Part shown: piece after piece, positions 18,368 through 25,886 of the stretch | Layout of the letters: each line of letters starts with the position of its first letter | Position numbering within the stretch: position 1 is the first letter of the stretch | NCBI RefSeq assembly: GCF_028736035.1 | Contig: NZ_CP117866.1 | Span: forward strand, 3,410,001-3,474,000 | Direction of reading: 5' to 3' | DNA length: 64,000 nt | Source: Streptomyces sp. T12 | GTDB lineage: Bacteria > Actinomycetota > Actinomycetes > Streptomycetales > Streptomycetaceae | Made by a program: the position numbers and the translations under genes | The notes under the pieces: model-generated | What the model saw: the letters and a program-made list of their open reading frames with translations, nothing else | Database searches by the model: none | What the model was told of the DNA's origin: nothing

Positions 18368-18629
18368 GCGGGCGTTTCTCCCGTCAGGCTCCCGGGCGCC
18401 GCACCTGGTCCGGCGATATGCCGGTGACGTCCGCGGCTCGCGCATTGCGCGACTGCCGCCGTCCGGGGCGCGGGCGCCGCACGGGAGCTCTCTGTGTCCT
18501 GTCTCGCCGGTTCCGTACGCCGAATGCGTACGGCCTGGCGAAAGTCTTCTGGTCGGTGCGCTGCCCGACCCAGGTGGCTCCCGAGTACGAGGGCGGCGCT
18601 TCGACGTGCGTCCCTACGCGGGACCTTCC

Positions 18630-19412
18630 TTACGCCGGCGCCGTCGCGGCGGCAGCGGTCTCGGCCTCGGTTGGGGCCGTCGCTGCCTCGCGGTCGGGCG
18701 CGAGCGGGTCGGTCACCGTGCCGGTCTCTTCATCGAACAGCCCCTGCGCCAGCCTGGTCACCGCTGCGGGGACCGGCGGCGCCAGGTCGGCCACGGCGCG
18801 GAGACCGGACAGGACGTCGTCGGGTCGTACGGCAGGCGTCACGTGCCGAACAACCAGCCGCAGTATCGCACAGGCCTGGTCGGTCGGCCTATCAGCTGCC
18901 GAACTGTGCGTTTCCGTTCCGTCGGTGCTTTCGAGGTGGACGACCGCCGGGCGGGCGTCGAAGGTGCGCACGCCGTTCTTGGTCATGCGCTGGACCTCGA
19001 CCGTTTCGGCGGCGTTGAAGGCCGCGACCGCGCGCTCGGCGTCGGCCGGGTCCACGCCGTCGAGCCGCAGCTCCCAGACCGACGCCGTGAGCCGGTCGGC
19101 GAGCCCGGAGATCCGGGCCTCGACCGCCTCGGTGACGTCGAGCCCGGCGGGCAGCGACTCGTCGAGGAGCACTCTCAACTGCTCCGGATCGCGCGCCTCG
19201 GTGAGCGCGATCTCCAGGTACTCCGCCTCACTGCCCGTACCGGTGGGTGCGGCATTGGCGTACGACACCTTCGGATGCGGCGTGAACCCCGCCGAGTACG
19301 CCATCGGCACCTCGGCACGGCGCAGCGCACGCTCGAAGGCGCGCTGGAAGTCACGGTGGCTGGTGAACCGGAGGCGGCCGCGCTTGGTGTAGCGCAGTCG
19401 GATGCGCTGCAC
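18630..19412 (-). CDS. TIGR03936/DUF2344 family protein
   Basis: 260 residues from GTG at 19412. An in-frame CTG at 19454 would add LGKRQPEGPPPAPA and lies 10 nt after a GAAGGA sequence just past the upstream gene's stop, so the true start may be there. RLRYTKRGRLRFTSHRDFQR and GFTPHPKVSYANAAP are the hallmark of the family, which is usually encoded next to, or fused to, a TIGR03960 radical SAM protein. Here that partner is 27,816-29,750, now separated from it by an inserted element. Molecular function is not established; a role in tRNA or rRNA modification with the radical SAM partner is only suspected. Confidence 0.85.
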   Translation of the reverse strand: MQRIRLRYTKRGRLRFTSHRDFQRAFERALRRAEVPMAYSAGFTPHPKVSYANAAPTGTGSEAEYLEIALTEARDPEQLRVLLDESLPAGLDVTEAVEARISGLADRLTASVWELRLDGVDPADAERAVAAFNAAETVEVQRMTKNGVRTFDARPAVVHLESTDGTETHSSAADRPTDQACAILRLVVRHVTPAVRPDDVLSGLRAVADLAPPVPAAVTRLAQGLFDEETGTVTDPLAPDREAATAPTEAETAAAATAPA

Positions 19413-19460
19413 CGCGGGTGCGGGCGGCGGGCCTTCGGGCTGTCGCTTGCCCAGTGTCGT

Positions 19461-20573
19461 TCAGTCCTTCGTGAGAGCGGTCGTACTGCTACCAAGAGTA
19501 CGTGTCTCACGGCCCGGAGGTTCCCGCCGGGCCACCACCTCCCGCTGCTTCGGTTCCCCGAACAGCATCCGCCGGAAGTCGGCCCGCGCCTGCCGTACGG
19601 ACTCGCGGGCGGCGCTGAGCGCCTGCCGGGTGGCGCGCCCCACACTGCGGGCGGCCTCGGCGACGGGCCGCAGCACCGCGTCCCGGACGACGTGCCCGAC
19701 CGGCGTGAGCACCGTCCGGTACACCCAGCGCACCGGCTCCACGAAGATCCACCGGAAGAGGCTCGCGAGGAACCGTCCGACGGCGAGCGAGATCCGCCCG
19801 GCGACCCGCCACGCGTGCCCGAGCCCATCCCAGATCTCCCTGCCGATGACGGCGAGCACACGGCCGACGGGCGCGAGCACCCACCGGTACAGGCCCACCG
19901 CGGGCAGCACGAACAGCACGCGCGCGATCCAGTACAGCGCGATCCCGATCCCGGTGACGACCGTGCTCACGAGCCACACAAGGCCCCTCGCGCACCAGGC
20001 GATCGCCCGCCCCACCGGCGCGAGCATCCACTCGTACACCCACAGGGCGGGGACGACGAGCAGATACCGCACCAGCCACGCCACCGCGCCGAACACCCCG
20101 AGCCCGATCGCGGCGAGTACCGCACCGAGCCCCCGGAGGACCCACATCACCGCATGCCCGACCGGCGTGAGCACGCGCGCGTAGAGCCACTCCAGCCCGG
20201 CCCCGATCCCTCGCGCCAGCCACGCGCACGCGTGCCCGACGGGAGTCAGCACGTACCGGTACAGCCACACCGCAGGTATGACGAACAGCACGTTCCCGAG
20301 CCAGGCGAGCCCCTTCGCGACGGGCACGACGACGTACCGCCACAAGGCCACGAACGGCCAGACGAACACCGCCCGCCCGAGCCACAGCAACGCCCGCCCC
20401 AGCGGCCGGAGCACCGTGTCGTTCAGGAAGCGCCCGCCGACGACGAGCGCGTCCCACACCATCCGCACCGGCACGACCAGCACGAGCACGACGATCCGCA
20501 CCGGGATCCGGATCGCGACGACCAGGCACCCTTCGGGGTCCTGGCGCTGCGGTGGCGGTTTTTCGAGGTCCAT
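19461..20573 (-). CDS. Repeat-built membrane protein of unknown function
   Basis: 370 residues. The hydrophobic body is made of about seven repeats of 30-40 residues, each with a Trp/Leu-rich segment followed by (L/V)YR-V-LTPVGHA or a close variant: VLRPLGRALLW, VLTPVGHACAW, VLTPVGHAVMW, MLAPVGRAIAW, VLAPVGRVLAV, VLTPVGHVVRD. The C-terminal 70 residues are basic. The stop is about 7 nt before the CTG start candidate of the TIGR03936 gene, which suggests coupling. I do not recognise a function. The amphipathic repeats could lie along a membrane rather than cross it. No ribosome-binding site is evident at the ATG. Confidence 0.65.
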   Translation of the reverse strand: MDLEKPPPQRQDPEGCLVVAIRIPVRIVVLVLVVPVRMVWDALVVGGRFLNDTVLRPLGRALLWLGRAVFVWPFVALWRYVVVPVAKGLAWLGNVLFVIPAVWLYRYVLTPVGHACAWLARGIGAGLEWLYARVLTPVGHAVMWVLRGLGAVLAAIGLGVFGAVAWLVRYLLVVPALWVYEWMLAPVGRAIAWCARGLVWLVSTVVTGIGIALYWIARVLFVLPAVGLYRWVLAPVGRVLAVIGREIWDGLGHAWRVAGRISLAVGRFLASLFRWIFVEPVRWVYRTVLTPVGHVVRDAVLRPVAEAARSVGRATRQALSAARESVRQARADFRRMLFGEPKQREVVARREPPGRETRTLGSSTTALTKD

Positions 20574-20693
20574 GTCGTCGTAGACGCCGGAACGGGCCGG
20601 GCGGATGCGGATCGGGGATGGAGATCTCGCGGAACTGCTCGGACCGCGCGACGAGCGCGCGCTGACCGCAGCCGGTCAGCCCGCCGGACGCAG

Positions 20694-20724
20694 CTGAGCC
20701 CCCTCCGATCAAGAGGGGGCTCAG
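20694..20724 (-). terminator. Original terminator of the radical SAM gene, now displaced
   Basis: Perfect 12-bp arms (CTGAGCCCCCTC / GAGGGGGCTCAG), 7-base loop. It follows the stranded 3' tail of the TIGR03960 gene by about 30 bp, so in the uninterrupted chromosome it ended that transcript. Since element insertion it is about 7 kb from the rest of that gene. Confidence 0.85.
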
Positions 20725-20752
20725 AGGTCCTCACACGAGCGACTCGCTCACC

Positions 20753-20860
20753 TCAGTGCGCGTGACCACTCGACGCAGGCGCCGGCGCGGCGTTCTTGAC
20801 CGTAAGAGGCAGCAGCTTCTTACCGGTCGGCCCGATCTGGATGTGCGTGTCCATCTGCGG
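20753..20860 (-). pseudogene. Stranded 3' tail of the TIGR03960 radical SAM gene
   Basis: Read on the minus strand, 36 codons give PQMDTHIQIGPTGKKLLPLT, then VKNAAPAPASSGHAH and a TGA stop at 20,753-20,755. The first 22 residues match the C-terminus of the radical SAM protein at 27,816 (PQMDTAIQIGPTGKKLLPLT, then VKK) at 21 of 22 positions. There is no start codon, and the upstream side is element DNA. This is therefore the chromosome's own gene tail, cut off by integration. Together with the terminator at 20,694 it fills the 331-bp interval between 20,573 and 20,905, where I see no other gene. Confidence 0.9.
20846..20860. other. Left attachment site core (chromosome|element)
   Basis: A 15-bp sequence identical to 27,873-27,887. 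To its left is chromosomal DNA (the gene tail), to its right element DNA (CCATAGCAAGACAGCTCC). The integrase gene begins 45 bp away, as is usual for serine-integrase attP-int modules. The crossover dinucleotide cannot be fixed within the 15 bp. Confidence 0.8.
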
Positions 20861-20904
20861 CCATAGCAAGACAGCTCCACATCTAACCTGTACGCTCCGC
20901 GACC

Positions 20905-22479
20905 ATGAAGACGTACGACATCGAGAGCGAGTGGACCGCCTCGGACCTGGCTCTCCTGAAGGACCTGAAGCGGGCGGAGGCTCTGCTCCCCGAGGATGCT
21001 CCGCGCGCGCTCCTCTCCGTCCGCCTGTCCGTACTTACGGAAGACACCACCTCACCCGTACGACAGGAACTCGACCTGCGTCTCCTGGCCAGAGAGAAGG
21101 GGTACCGCGTCGTCGGTGTCGCCTCCGATCTGAACGTGTCGGCGACGAAGGTTCCGCCGTGGAAGCGGAAGGAGCTCGGGGAGTGGCTCAACAACCGGGC
21201 CCCAGAGTTCGATGCTCTGCTCTTCTGGAAGCTCGACCGCTTCATCCGTCGCATGACGGACCTGTCCACGATGATCGAGTGGTGCGAGCGGTACGGGAAG
21301 AACCTCGTATCGAAGAACGACGCGATCGACCTCAGTACGACCGTGGGCCGGATCATGGTCACGCTCATCGGCGGCATCGCCGAGATCGAGGCGGCGAACA
21401 CGTCGACCCGCGTCACGTCTCTGTGGGACTACGCACGCACGCAGGACTCGTGGCTCGTCGGGAAGCCGACGTACGGATACGTCACGACGAAGGCGGACGG
21501 GAAGCCGACGCTCGCCATCGAGCCGAGCGCACACAAGGCACTGCACTGGGCCCGGCGCATGGCGCTCCGGGGCGTCTCCGCCCGACGTATGGCCCTCTGT
21601 CTCGTCCGCTCCGGACTCATGTCGGCAGGACTCACCACGTCGACTCTCCTCCGACGCCTTCGTAACCCCGCGCTCATGGGCTACCGGGTCGAGGAGAACA
21701 AGCAGGGCGGGAAGCGGCGGAGCAGGCTCGTCCTCGGTAACAATGGCAAGCCGATGCGAGTCGGCCCCCTGATCTTCACCAAGGAGGAGTTCGAGACCCT
21801 TCAAGCGGCACTCGACCGACGGGGTAAGAGCCAGCCCACCCGACAGGCGGGCGGAGCGACCCAGTTCCTCGGCGTACTCATCTGCGTCGACTGCTCGACC
21901 AACATGACCGTGCAGAAGAACATGAGCAACGGCCGGAGCTACACCTACCTGCGCTGCGGGAAGTGCAAGGGCGGCGGGCTCGGCGCACCCAACCCGCAGG
22001 ACGTGTACGACGTCCTCGTGGGCGATGCACTGCGGGTCCTCGGCGACTTCCCCGTCCAGGTCCGGGAGTACGCGAAGGGAGCCGAGGCACGCGCCGAAGT
22101 CAAGCGGCTCGAAGATGCCATCTCCTATTACATGGCGGAGCTCGAACCAGAGGGCCGCTTCTCGAAGACGCGGTTCACTCGCGAGCGGGCGGAGAAGACG
22201 CTCGACAAGCTCACGGAAGAGTTGAGCGCCATCGATCCCGAGACCACGCAAGACCGTTGGGTACTCGTGCACAACGGCAAGACCTTCCGGGAGATGTGGG
22301 AAGCCGGCGGTATGGAGGCCATGGCTGAGGACCTGCGCCGCGTGGGCGTCACGTGCGATGTGACCCGCACGAAGGTGAAGGGAGTGCGAGCCCCGTCCGT
22401 ACACCTGCGGCTCAAGATCCCGCGCGACGTACGCGAACGCCTGGTCATCAAGGGTGACGACTTCGCCGCAAGGCTCTGA
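20905..22479 (+). CDS. Large serine recombinase (integrase)
   Basis: 524 residues. The N-terminal resolvase domain has the nucleophile in RLSVLTEDTTSPVRQ (Ser42) and the FWKLDRFIRR motif (~107-115). This is followed by a recombinase domain, a zinc ribbon with Cys326-x2-Cys329 and Cys350-x2-Cys353, and a charged coiled-coil region (~380-430). This is the phage/ICE large serine integrase layout. It should join attP to attB at the core at 20,846 and, with a directionality factor, excise the element. The spacing after YDIESEW... to the catalytic Ser is longer than in many relatives. The gene is 45 bp from the left end. Its 3' neighbour region (22,480-22,778) holds one hairpin (about 22,577-22,598) and no convincing gene. 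Confidence 0.95.
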   Translation: MKTYDIESEWTASDLALLKDLKRAEALLPEDAPRALLSVRLSVLTEDTTSPVRQELDLRLLAREKGYRVVGVASDLNVSATKVPPWKRKELGEWLNNRAPEFDALLFWKLDRFIRRMTDLSTMIEWCERYGKNLVSKNDAIDLSTTVGRIMVTLIGGIAEIEAANTSTRVTSLWDYARTQDSWLVGKPTYGYVTTKADGKPTLAIEPSAHKALHWARRMALRGVSARRMALCLVRSGLMSAGLTTSTLLRRLRNPALMGYRVEENKQGGKRRSRLVLGNNGKPMRVGPLIFTKEEFETLQAALDRRGKSQPTRQAGGATQFLGVLICVDCSTNMTVQKNMSNGRSYTYLRCGKCKGGGLGAPNPQDVYDVLVGDALRVLGDFPVQVREYAKGAEARAEVKRLEDAISYYMAELEPEGRFSKTRFTRERAEKTLDKLTEELSAIDPETTQDRWVLVHNGKTFREMWEAGGMEAMAEDLRRVGVTCDVTRTKVKGVRAPSVHLRLKIPRDVRERLVIKGDDFAARL

Positions 22480-22778
22480 CGAAGGAGCAGGGACAGACAT
22501 CTCCGGGCGGCTCAGCAGCCAGGCCCGGAGGTGTTCCGGCTTGACGGTCGGGCCGGGCTCCGGATAGGAAGACTCTCCCGCTCCTTCTGGGAGCGGACAC
22601 CGTAGCTCCCGCCGTTCAGCGGCGGTAGAGCTGGCCACTCCGTGAGGGGCCGCGATCCCGAGGGGCTCGCAGGGACGTCGAGGACGTCCCGAAGCGCAGG
22701 ACGGTACTGCGCGACTTCCACCCAACGCTGAGGCGCGGCTCCGTGCTGCCCTCGGCCAGCGCCAGGAGTCGCCAGCCC

Positions 22779-22889
22779 TTGAACATCACGATCGAAGTCG
22801 TCTGGACCTGTGAGGTCTGCGCGTCGCCTCTTGTCGACAACGAAGCGCACGAGTGCAGCCGCTCCCCGCAGGAAGGGGGCAGCCGGTGA
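22779..22889 (+). CDS. Mini zinc-ribbon-like protein, 36 residues
   Basis: TTG start with AGGAG 10 nt upstream. The predicted product contains Cys11-x2-Cys14 (TCEVCASPLVDNEAHEC) and His24-x-Cys26, a plausible single zinc site. Its TGA overlaps the GTG of the next gene (GTGA), a strong sign of translational coupling. Tiny zinc-ribbon proteins of this kind are common in Streptomyces mobile elements, but no function can be assigned. The non-ATG start keeps confidence moderate. Confidence 0.5.
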   Translation: MNITIEVVWTCEVCASPLVDNEAHECSRSPQEGGSR

Positions 22890-23245
22890 CGATCAGCTTC
22901 GGCCACAACCGTCCGTGGGGTGGTGTCTCCCAGCACGAGTACCGGCGCATGGCACAGCACCCCGGGCACCCTCTCGCCTACCGTGTCCACTTCGCCGCCA
23001 TCGGTTGGGCAGACCGGCAAGGCCACGCAGCCTTCGAGCCTGGCCGGCTGGCCGTGCTGCTGGGCAAGGAGGGCAAGGAGGGCAAACCACTGTCCGACCA
23101 GAGCACCCGCAACGCGGTGGCCCGCGCCAAGGAACTGGACCTCGTGTCGTCCCGTTCCGGGGCCGCGTGCCTTGTGCTTCCGTCTCACCTGTTCCAGAAG
23201 GGCAAGGGCGCGCCGGTCCCCTGCCGCCTCCACCAGGATCGATGA
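22886..23245 (+). CDS. Small winged-helix-like element protein
   Basis: 119 residues from GTG at 22,886, with a GGAAGGGGG ribosome-binding site; an in-frame ATG at 22,853 is less well placed. The sequence runs TISFGHNRPWGGVSQHEYRR, then HFAAIGWADRQGHAAFEPG, then LAVLLGKEG...LSDQSTRNAVARAKELDLV. The last part looks like a replication-initiator-type or MarR-like winged helix (recognition helix SDQSTRNAVARA). Small proteins of this type occur in Streptomyces integrative elements. A DNA-binding or regulatory role is inferred only. It overlaps its neighbours on both sides by 4 bp. Confidence 0.65.
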   Translation: MTISFGHNRPWGGVSQHEYRRMAQHPGHPLAYRVHFAAIGWADRQGHAAFEPGRLAVLLGKEGKEGKPLSDQSTRNAVARAKELDLVSSRSGAACLVLPSHLFQKGKGAPVPCRLHQDR

Positions 23246-23397
23246 GTACACGCGCTGCGTGTAGTCAGAGCACGTCCGGGGTGTACCGGCACAGCCTCCG
23301 ACCTGCGAAAACGTTCGCGCCCTCTCTTATCTATTTGGCCCAGTCCGGCCTCTGTCGAGACCGACTGAAGGAAGCAGCCTGCTTCAAGGGCAAGTAG
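23242..23397 (+). CDS. Possible 51-residue protein at the end of the small-gene chain
   Basis: An ATG overlaps the preceding stop (ATGA) and opens a 51-codon frame (MSTRAACSQSTSGVYRHS..., ending RLKEAACFKGK) whose TAG abuts a strong hairpin. The overlap and the terminator support it. Against it, third-position G+C (about two thirds) is low for this genome, and an operator-like palindrome TACACGC-GCT-GCGTGTA (23,247-23,263) lies inside. It may equally be leader or regulatory DNA. Confidence 0.3.
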   Translation: MSTRAACSQSTSGVYRHSLRPAKTFAPSLIYLAQSGLCRDRLKEAACFKGK

Positions 23398-24025
23398 GGG
23401 CGCGGCAGCGCCCCCATTAGGGAGAGACAACGGCGCAGAGAAAGGCAGCAAGGGGCGGCCTCCCGGCCGCCACAGTCGCAGTGCTCAACGACAGTGCGGC
23501 CCCGGAGGGGGCCGACAGGAGCAAGCCCTAGGGGGGCGCTGCCGCGCCCCGCAGGTGCAGCCGTTAGGCCCTGTTCCTTGCAGCTTTCCGCCGCTGCGAG
23601 CAAGGCAGGGTAGGCCTGTGACCAGGCCATACGCTCTCGCCGTGGCAGCCTGCGGGCAGGGCAGACGGACCCTGGAACCGTGGCGGAACCTTGGCTGCTA
23701 TGACATGGCGGTCGGGCTTGCCCCCTTCGGGGGGGGTCATACCCCACCCCTGCCCCTGCCGTCACGTCTGCCTGCCATCGACAGGCGGACGGCTGTGCGC
23801 TGGCGTGAGCGCCAGACGGGGCGCACGCCTGGCCTTGCCGGTCGAACACCAGGGCAGGCCGCGAGACGGGCGCGAAGCGCCTTGCTGTGGACGAAGGGGC
23901 AAGTGTCTGCACGCACTTCTTTGGTCCCTGCCCACCAGGGTCTTCTGGCCCACGGAATACCAGGTTGATTCAGCTCCACCCGGGGTGCTCCAGTTGGCAC
24001 CGCACGAAAGGTAGGACCCATCCGT
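23397..24025. other. Hairpin-rich non-coding block (629 bp)
   Basis: No frame here is convincing on either strand. Hairpins: 23,397-23,414; 23,454-23,471 (GGCGGCC/GGCCGCC); 23,497-23,514; 23,533-23,550; 23,721-23,733 (CCCC-C-TTCG-GGGG type tetraloop); 23,766-23,790 (9-bp arms); 23,800-23,815 (CTGGCG/CGCCAG). The first and fourth are reverse complements of each other over 19 bp, both built on GGGGCGCGGCAGCGCCCC. The first probably ends the small-gene operon. The rest could be an origin, a transfer locus, a regulatory RNA or a decayed gene. Confidence 0.6.
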
Positions 24026-24460
24026 ATGACGAACTCACCGCCTGAACGCACCCTCATCTACGCCGTCGATCTGACCCCCCAGAACGTCCGCGCCCTGGAG
24101 ACGTTCCTCAACGCGCAGTTGGGGCGAGTGTCCGAGGATGTCTGTGAGACCGGCGAGATCTCTTTCGCGATGCGGTCCCTGCTCATCCTGGTCAGCGACT
24201 CAGCGGGCTTCCTGCACCAACTCCTCACGGTGGAGCGGCCCGAGCCGTGGCAGCGGGCTGCGATCGTGCGTGAGTGGCAGCGGCTACGCAGCACCGCCCT
24301 TGACTTCAACCACTGCGACGGCTTCGACTACGACCGCTGGTGGAAGCAGATACGGCACTACGACGCCGCCGACGAAGCCGCCGAGCAGGAGCGAATCCGT
24401 CACTTCGCCACCCTGTACCCCTGGACGGACGATGAAGCTGACCAGGGCAAGGAGGATTAG
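24026..24460 (+). CDS. Hypothetical acidic protein of the element
   Basis: 144 residues from ATG at 24,026 with AAAGGTAGGA 12-20 nt upstream. The sequence starts MTNSPPERTLIYAVDLTPQN, has a Trp-rich middle (CDGFDYDRWWKQIRHYDAAD) and an acidic end (WTDDEADQGKED). It is soluble and mostly helical by eye. Codon use is typical of the genome, so I believe it is a real gene. I do not recognise the family. It sits alone between the hairpin block and the recombinase regulatory region. Confidence 0.6.
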   Translation: MTNSPPERTLIYAVDLTPQNVRALETFLNAQLGRVSEDVCETGEISFAMRSLLILVSDSAGFLHQLLTVERPEPWQRAAIVREWQRLRSTALDFNHCDGFDYDRWWKQIRHYDAADEAAEQERIRHFATLYPWTDDEADQGKED

Positions 24461-24604
24461 CGAGACACTCTGCCCCCTACCAGTGGAGTCACCCGATCAG
24501 AGTGGGGCCAGTAGAACTTGGAACCCTGGTCCCAAAAGAAGTGCGCACCGACGGGCAAGCGTCCCGACGGGTGCGACAGTCGCCCCACACAGGCAAGCGT
24601 GGGC

Positions 24605-24728
24605 CGTCTCGAAAACCAAGGTTTGTGAGACGAGAGACGGAGCGCCCCTCACAGGGGCACAGCCCTGTTCAAAACCCGTCTCGAAATCCTCGTCTCGGAC
24701 TTGATCTTTTGAGACGAGTTCTGAGACG
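24605..24728 (+). promoter_or_regulatory. Putative res/operator region of the small recombinase
   Basis: Seven copies of the hexamer CGTCTC or its complement GAGACG occur in 124 bp: 24,605, 24,627, 24,634, 24,677, 24,691, 24,711 and 24,723. The pair at 24,605/24,627 frames an inner AAACC-AA-GGTTT palindrome, giving a 28-bp dyad of the size bound by a resolvase dimer. The four copies at 24,677-24,728 form two nested inverted pairs. The block ends 9 bp before the recombinase ATG, so it can serve both as recombination site and as autoregulatory operator. Confidence 0.65.
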
Positions 24729-24737
24729 GTCCGTGCC

Positions 24738-25322
24738 ATGACGACGAACACGATCACTGGCCAGCTCATCGGTTACGCCCGCGTCTCCACTGACGACCAG
24801 GAAGCGCAGCTTCAGCGCGACGCGCTGACGGCCGCAGGGTGCGTCCGCATCTTCGAGGACAAGGCCAGTGGGAAGAGCACCGACCGGCCGGAACTGACGG
24901 CCGTACTGGACTACGCCCGACCGGGCGACGTCCTGTGCGTGTGGAAGCTTGACCGGCTCGGCCGGTCGCTCATCGACCTTGTGTCCATCGTCGACGGCCT
25001 GCGCGAGCGCGGCATAGGTTTCCGCGTGCTCGACGGTGCGCTCTCCTCCGTCGACACCACGTCGGCCGACGGACGCCTCTTCTTCCAGATCATCGCGGCC
25101 ATGGCGGAGTTCGAGCGGTCGCTCATCAAGGACCGCACGCGAGCCGGACTGGAAGCAGCCAAGGCGCAGGGCCGTACCGGCGGCCGGCCGTCTGTGGTGG
25201 ACGAGGACGTACTCACCGTGGCCCGTGCCAGGAAGGCCAAGGGCGAGAGCGTCAGCGCCATCGCCAAGGCCCTCGGCGTCTCCCGCGCCACGCTGTACCG
25301 ACACCTGGGAGAGAGCGCCTGA
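24738..25322 (+). CDS. Small serine recombinase (resolvase/invertase)
   Basis: 194 residues with the full resolvase/invertase layout: IGYARVSTDDQEAQLQRDAL (nucleophile Ser17), VWKLDRLGRSLIDL (~75-88), the E-helix FFQIIAAMAEFERSLIKDRTRAGL, and a C-terminal helix-turn-helix (GESVSAIAKALGVSRATLYRHL). It would bind and recombine sites such as the upstream CGTCTC cluster. It is a second serine recombinase in the same element, distinct in size and domain content from the integrase. It could resolve dimers, invert DNA, or be a cargo transposon remnant. No transposase is present. Confidence 0.92.
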   Translation: MTTNTITGQLIGYARVSTDDQEAQLQRDALTAAGCVRIFEDKASGKSTDRPELTAVLDYARPGDVLCVWKLDRLGRSLIDLVSIVDGLRERGIGFRVLDGALSSVDTTSADGRLFFQIIAAMAEFERSLIKDRTRAGLEAAKAQGRTGGRPSVVDEDVLTVARARKAKGESVSAIAKALGVSRATLYRHLGESA

Positions 25323-25346
25323 GACAGGCGCACAGCTGTTCAGACA

Positions 25347-25368
25347 GGCCCCCGGCTACGTCGGGGCC
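25347..25368. terminator. Hairpin between convergent genes
   Basis: GGCCCC / GGGGCC arms with a 10-base loop, between the recombinase stop (25,322) and the oppositely oriented small gene whose stop is at 25,398. Confidence 0.45.
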
Positions 25369-25397
25369 GTTGTCGCACGTGGACGCACAACGCTGCC

Positions 25398-25619
25398 TTA
25401 CTCAGCCCGCACCACCATGGCGAACGACGTACAGACCCGCCGAAAGCCGCGATGGTTGCTCAGGCCGGTATGGCTCATGCACTCGACATCGACCGCCGCG
25501 CTGTCCGTCGAAGGCTCCGCCTTCCATTTGCAGTGCAGGCACTCCGCTTCGAAGATCACGTCCGTGTCCGGATGCCGCGTGATCCGGTGTGTCACGAACC
25601 GCGGGACCGTGCGAGCCAT
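25398..25619 (-). CDS. Small conserved protein with CxxC (DUF7848-like)
   Basis: 73 residues from ATG at 25,619, starting MARTVPRFVTHRITRHPDTD. It has an ECLHCKW zinc-type CxxC, a further CMSHTG segment and the ending RRVCTSFAMVVRAE. This pattern resembles a family of ~70-75-residue actinobacterial small proteins that I know as DUF7848; the label is from memory. The ATG overlaps the stop of the preceding gene by 4 bp (ATGA), so the two are translated together. Function unknown. Confidence 0.7.
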   Translation of the reverse strand: MARTVPRFVTHRITRHPDTDVIFEAECLHCKWKAEPSTDSAAVDVECMSHTGLSNHRGFRRVCTSFAMVVRAE

Positions 25620-25822
25620 CACTCGGCCCCGTGGTCTTCCCGGAGGTGCGTGCGGAGCACGACGTTCGCGTCCGTCGCCTTCGAGTAGTCGCCGACCGAT
25701 CGGGCGTTGGCTCGGATCACGGCGACGCCGAGGCACTGCCGACAGCCCGCGACGGGGTCCGGGTCTCCCTCCGGAAGGGTCAGGTTCACCGGCCCTGCCA
25801 TCGTCGTCTTGGGTGTGCTCAT
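25619..25822 (-). CDS. Small hypothetical protein coupled to the CxxC protein
   Basis: 67 residues from ATG at 25,822 with a strong GGGAGG site 7 nt upstream. The sequence MSTPKTTMAGPVNLTLPEGD is followed by a CRQCLG CxxC and HLREDHGAE. It overlaps the next gene by ATGA. The CxxC together with the C-terminal His pair suggests a small metal-binding fold. Its promoter region holds the palindrome at 25,887-25,910, so it may be controlled by the neighbouring regulator. Function unknown. Confidence 0.65.
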   Translation of the reverse strand: MSTPKTTMAGPVNLTLPEGDPDPVAGCRQCLGVAVIRANARSVGDYSKATDANVVLRTHLREDHGAE

Positions 25823-25886
25823 CCGTACGACCTCCCGACTGTTCGCCTGCCGAAGGATGATCCCCCGGGGTGCGCACGGAATGGCG

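Noticed and set aside
15185..18427. A 1080-codon plus-strand open frame opposite the RNase E gene
   Set aside because: It is the complement of a long Ala/Glu/Arg-rich coding region in very GC-rich DNA. It has no ribosome-binding site or recognisable domain, and its composition mirrors the real gene.
23331..23912. A 193-codon minus-strand frame and a 137-codon plus-strand frame in the hairpin block
   Set aside because: Both are rich in Pro/Arg/Ala runs typical of chance GC-rich frames, have no ribosome-binding site and run straight through the hairpins.
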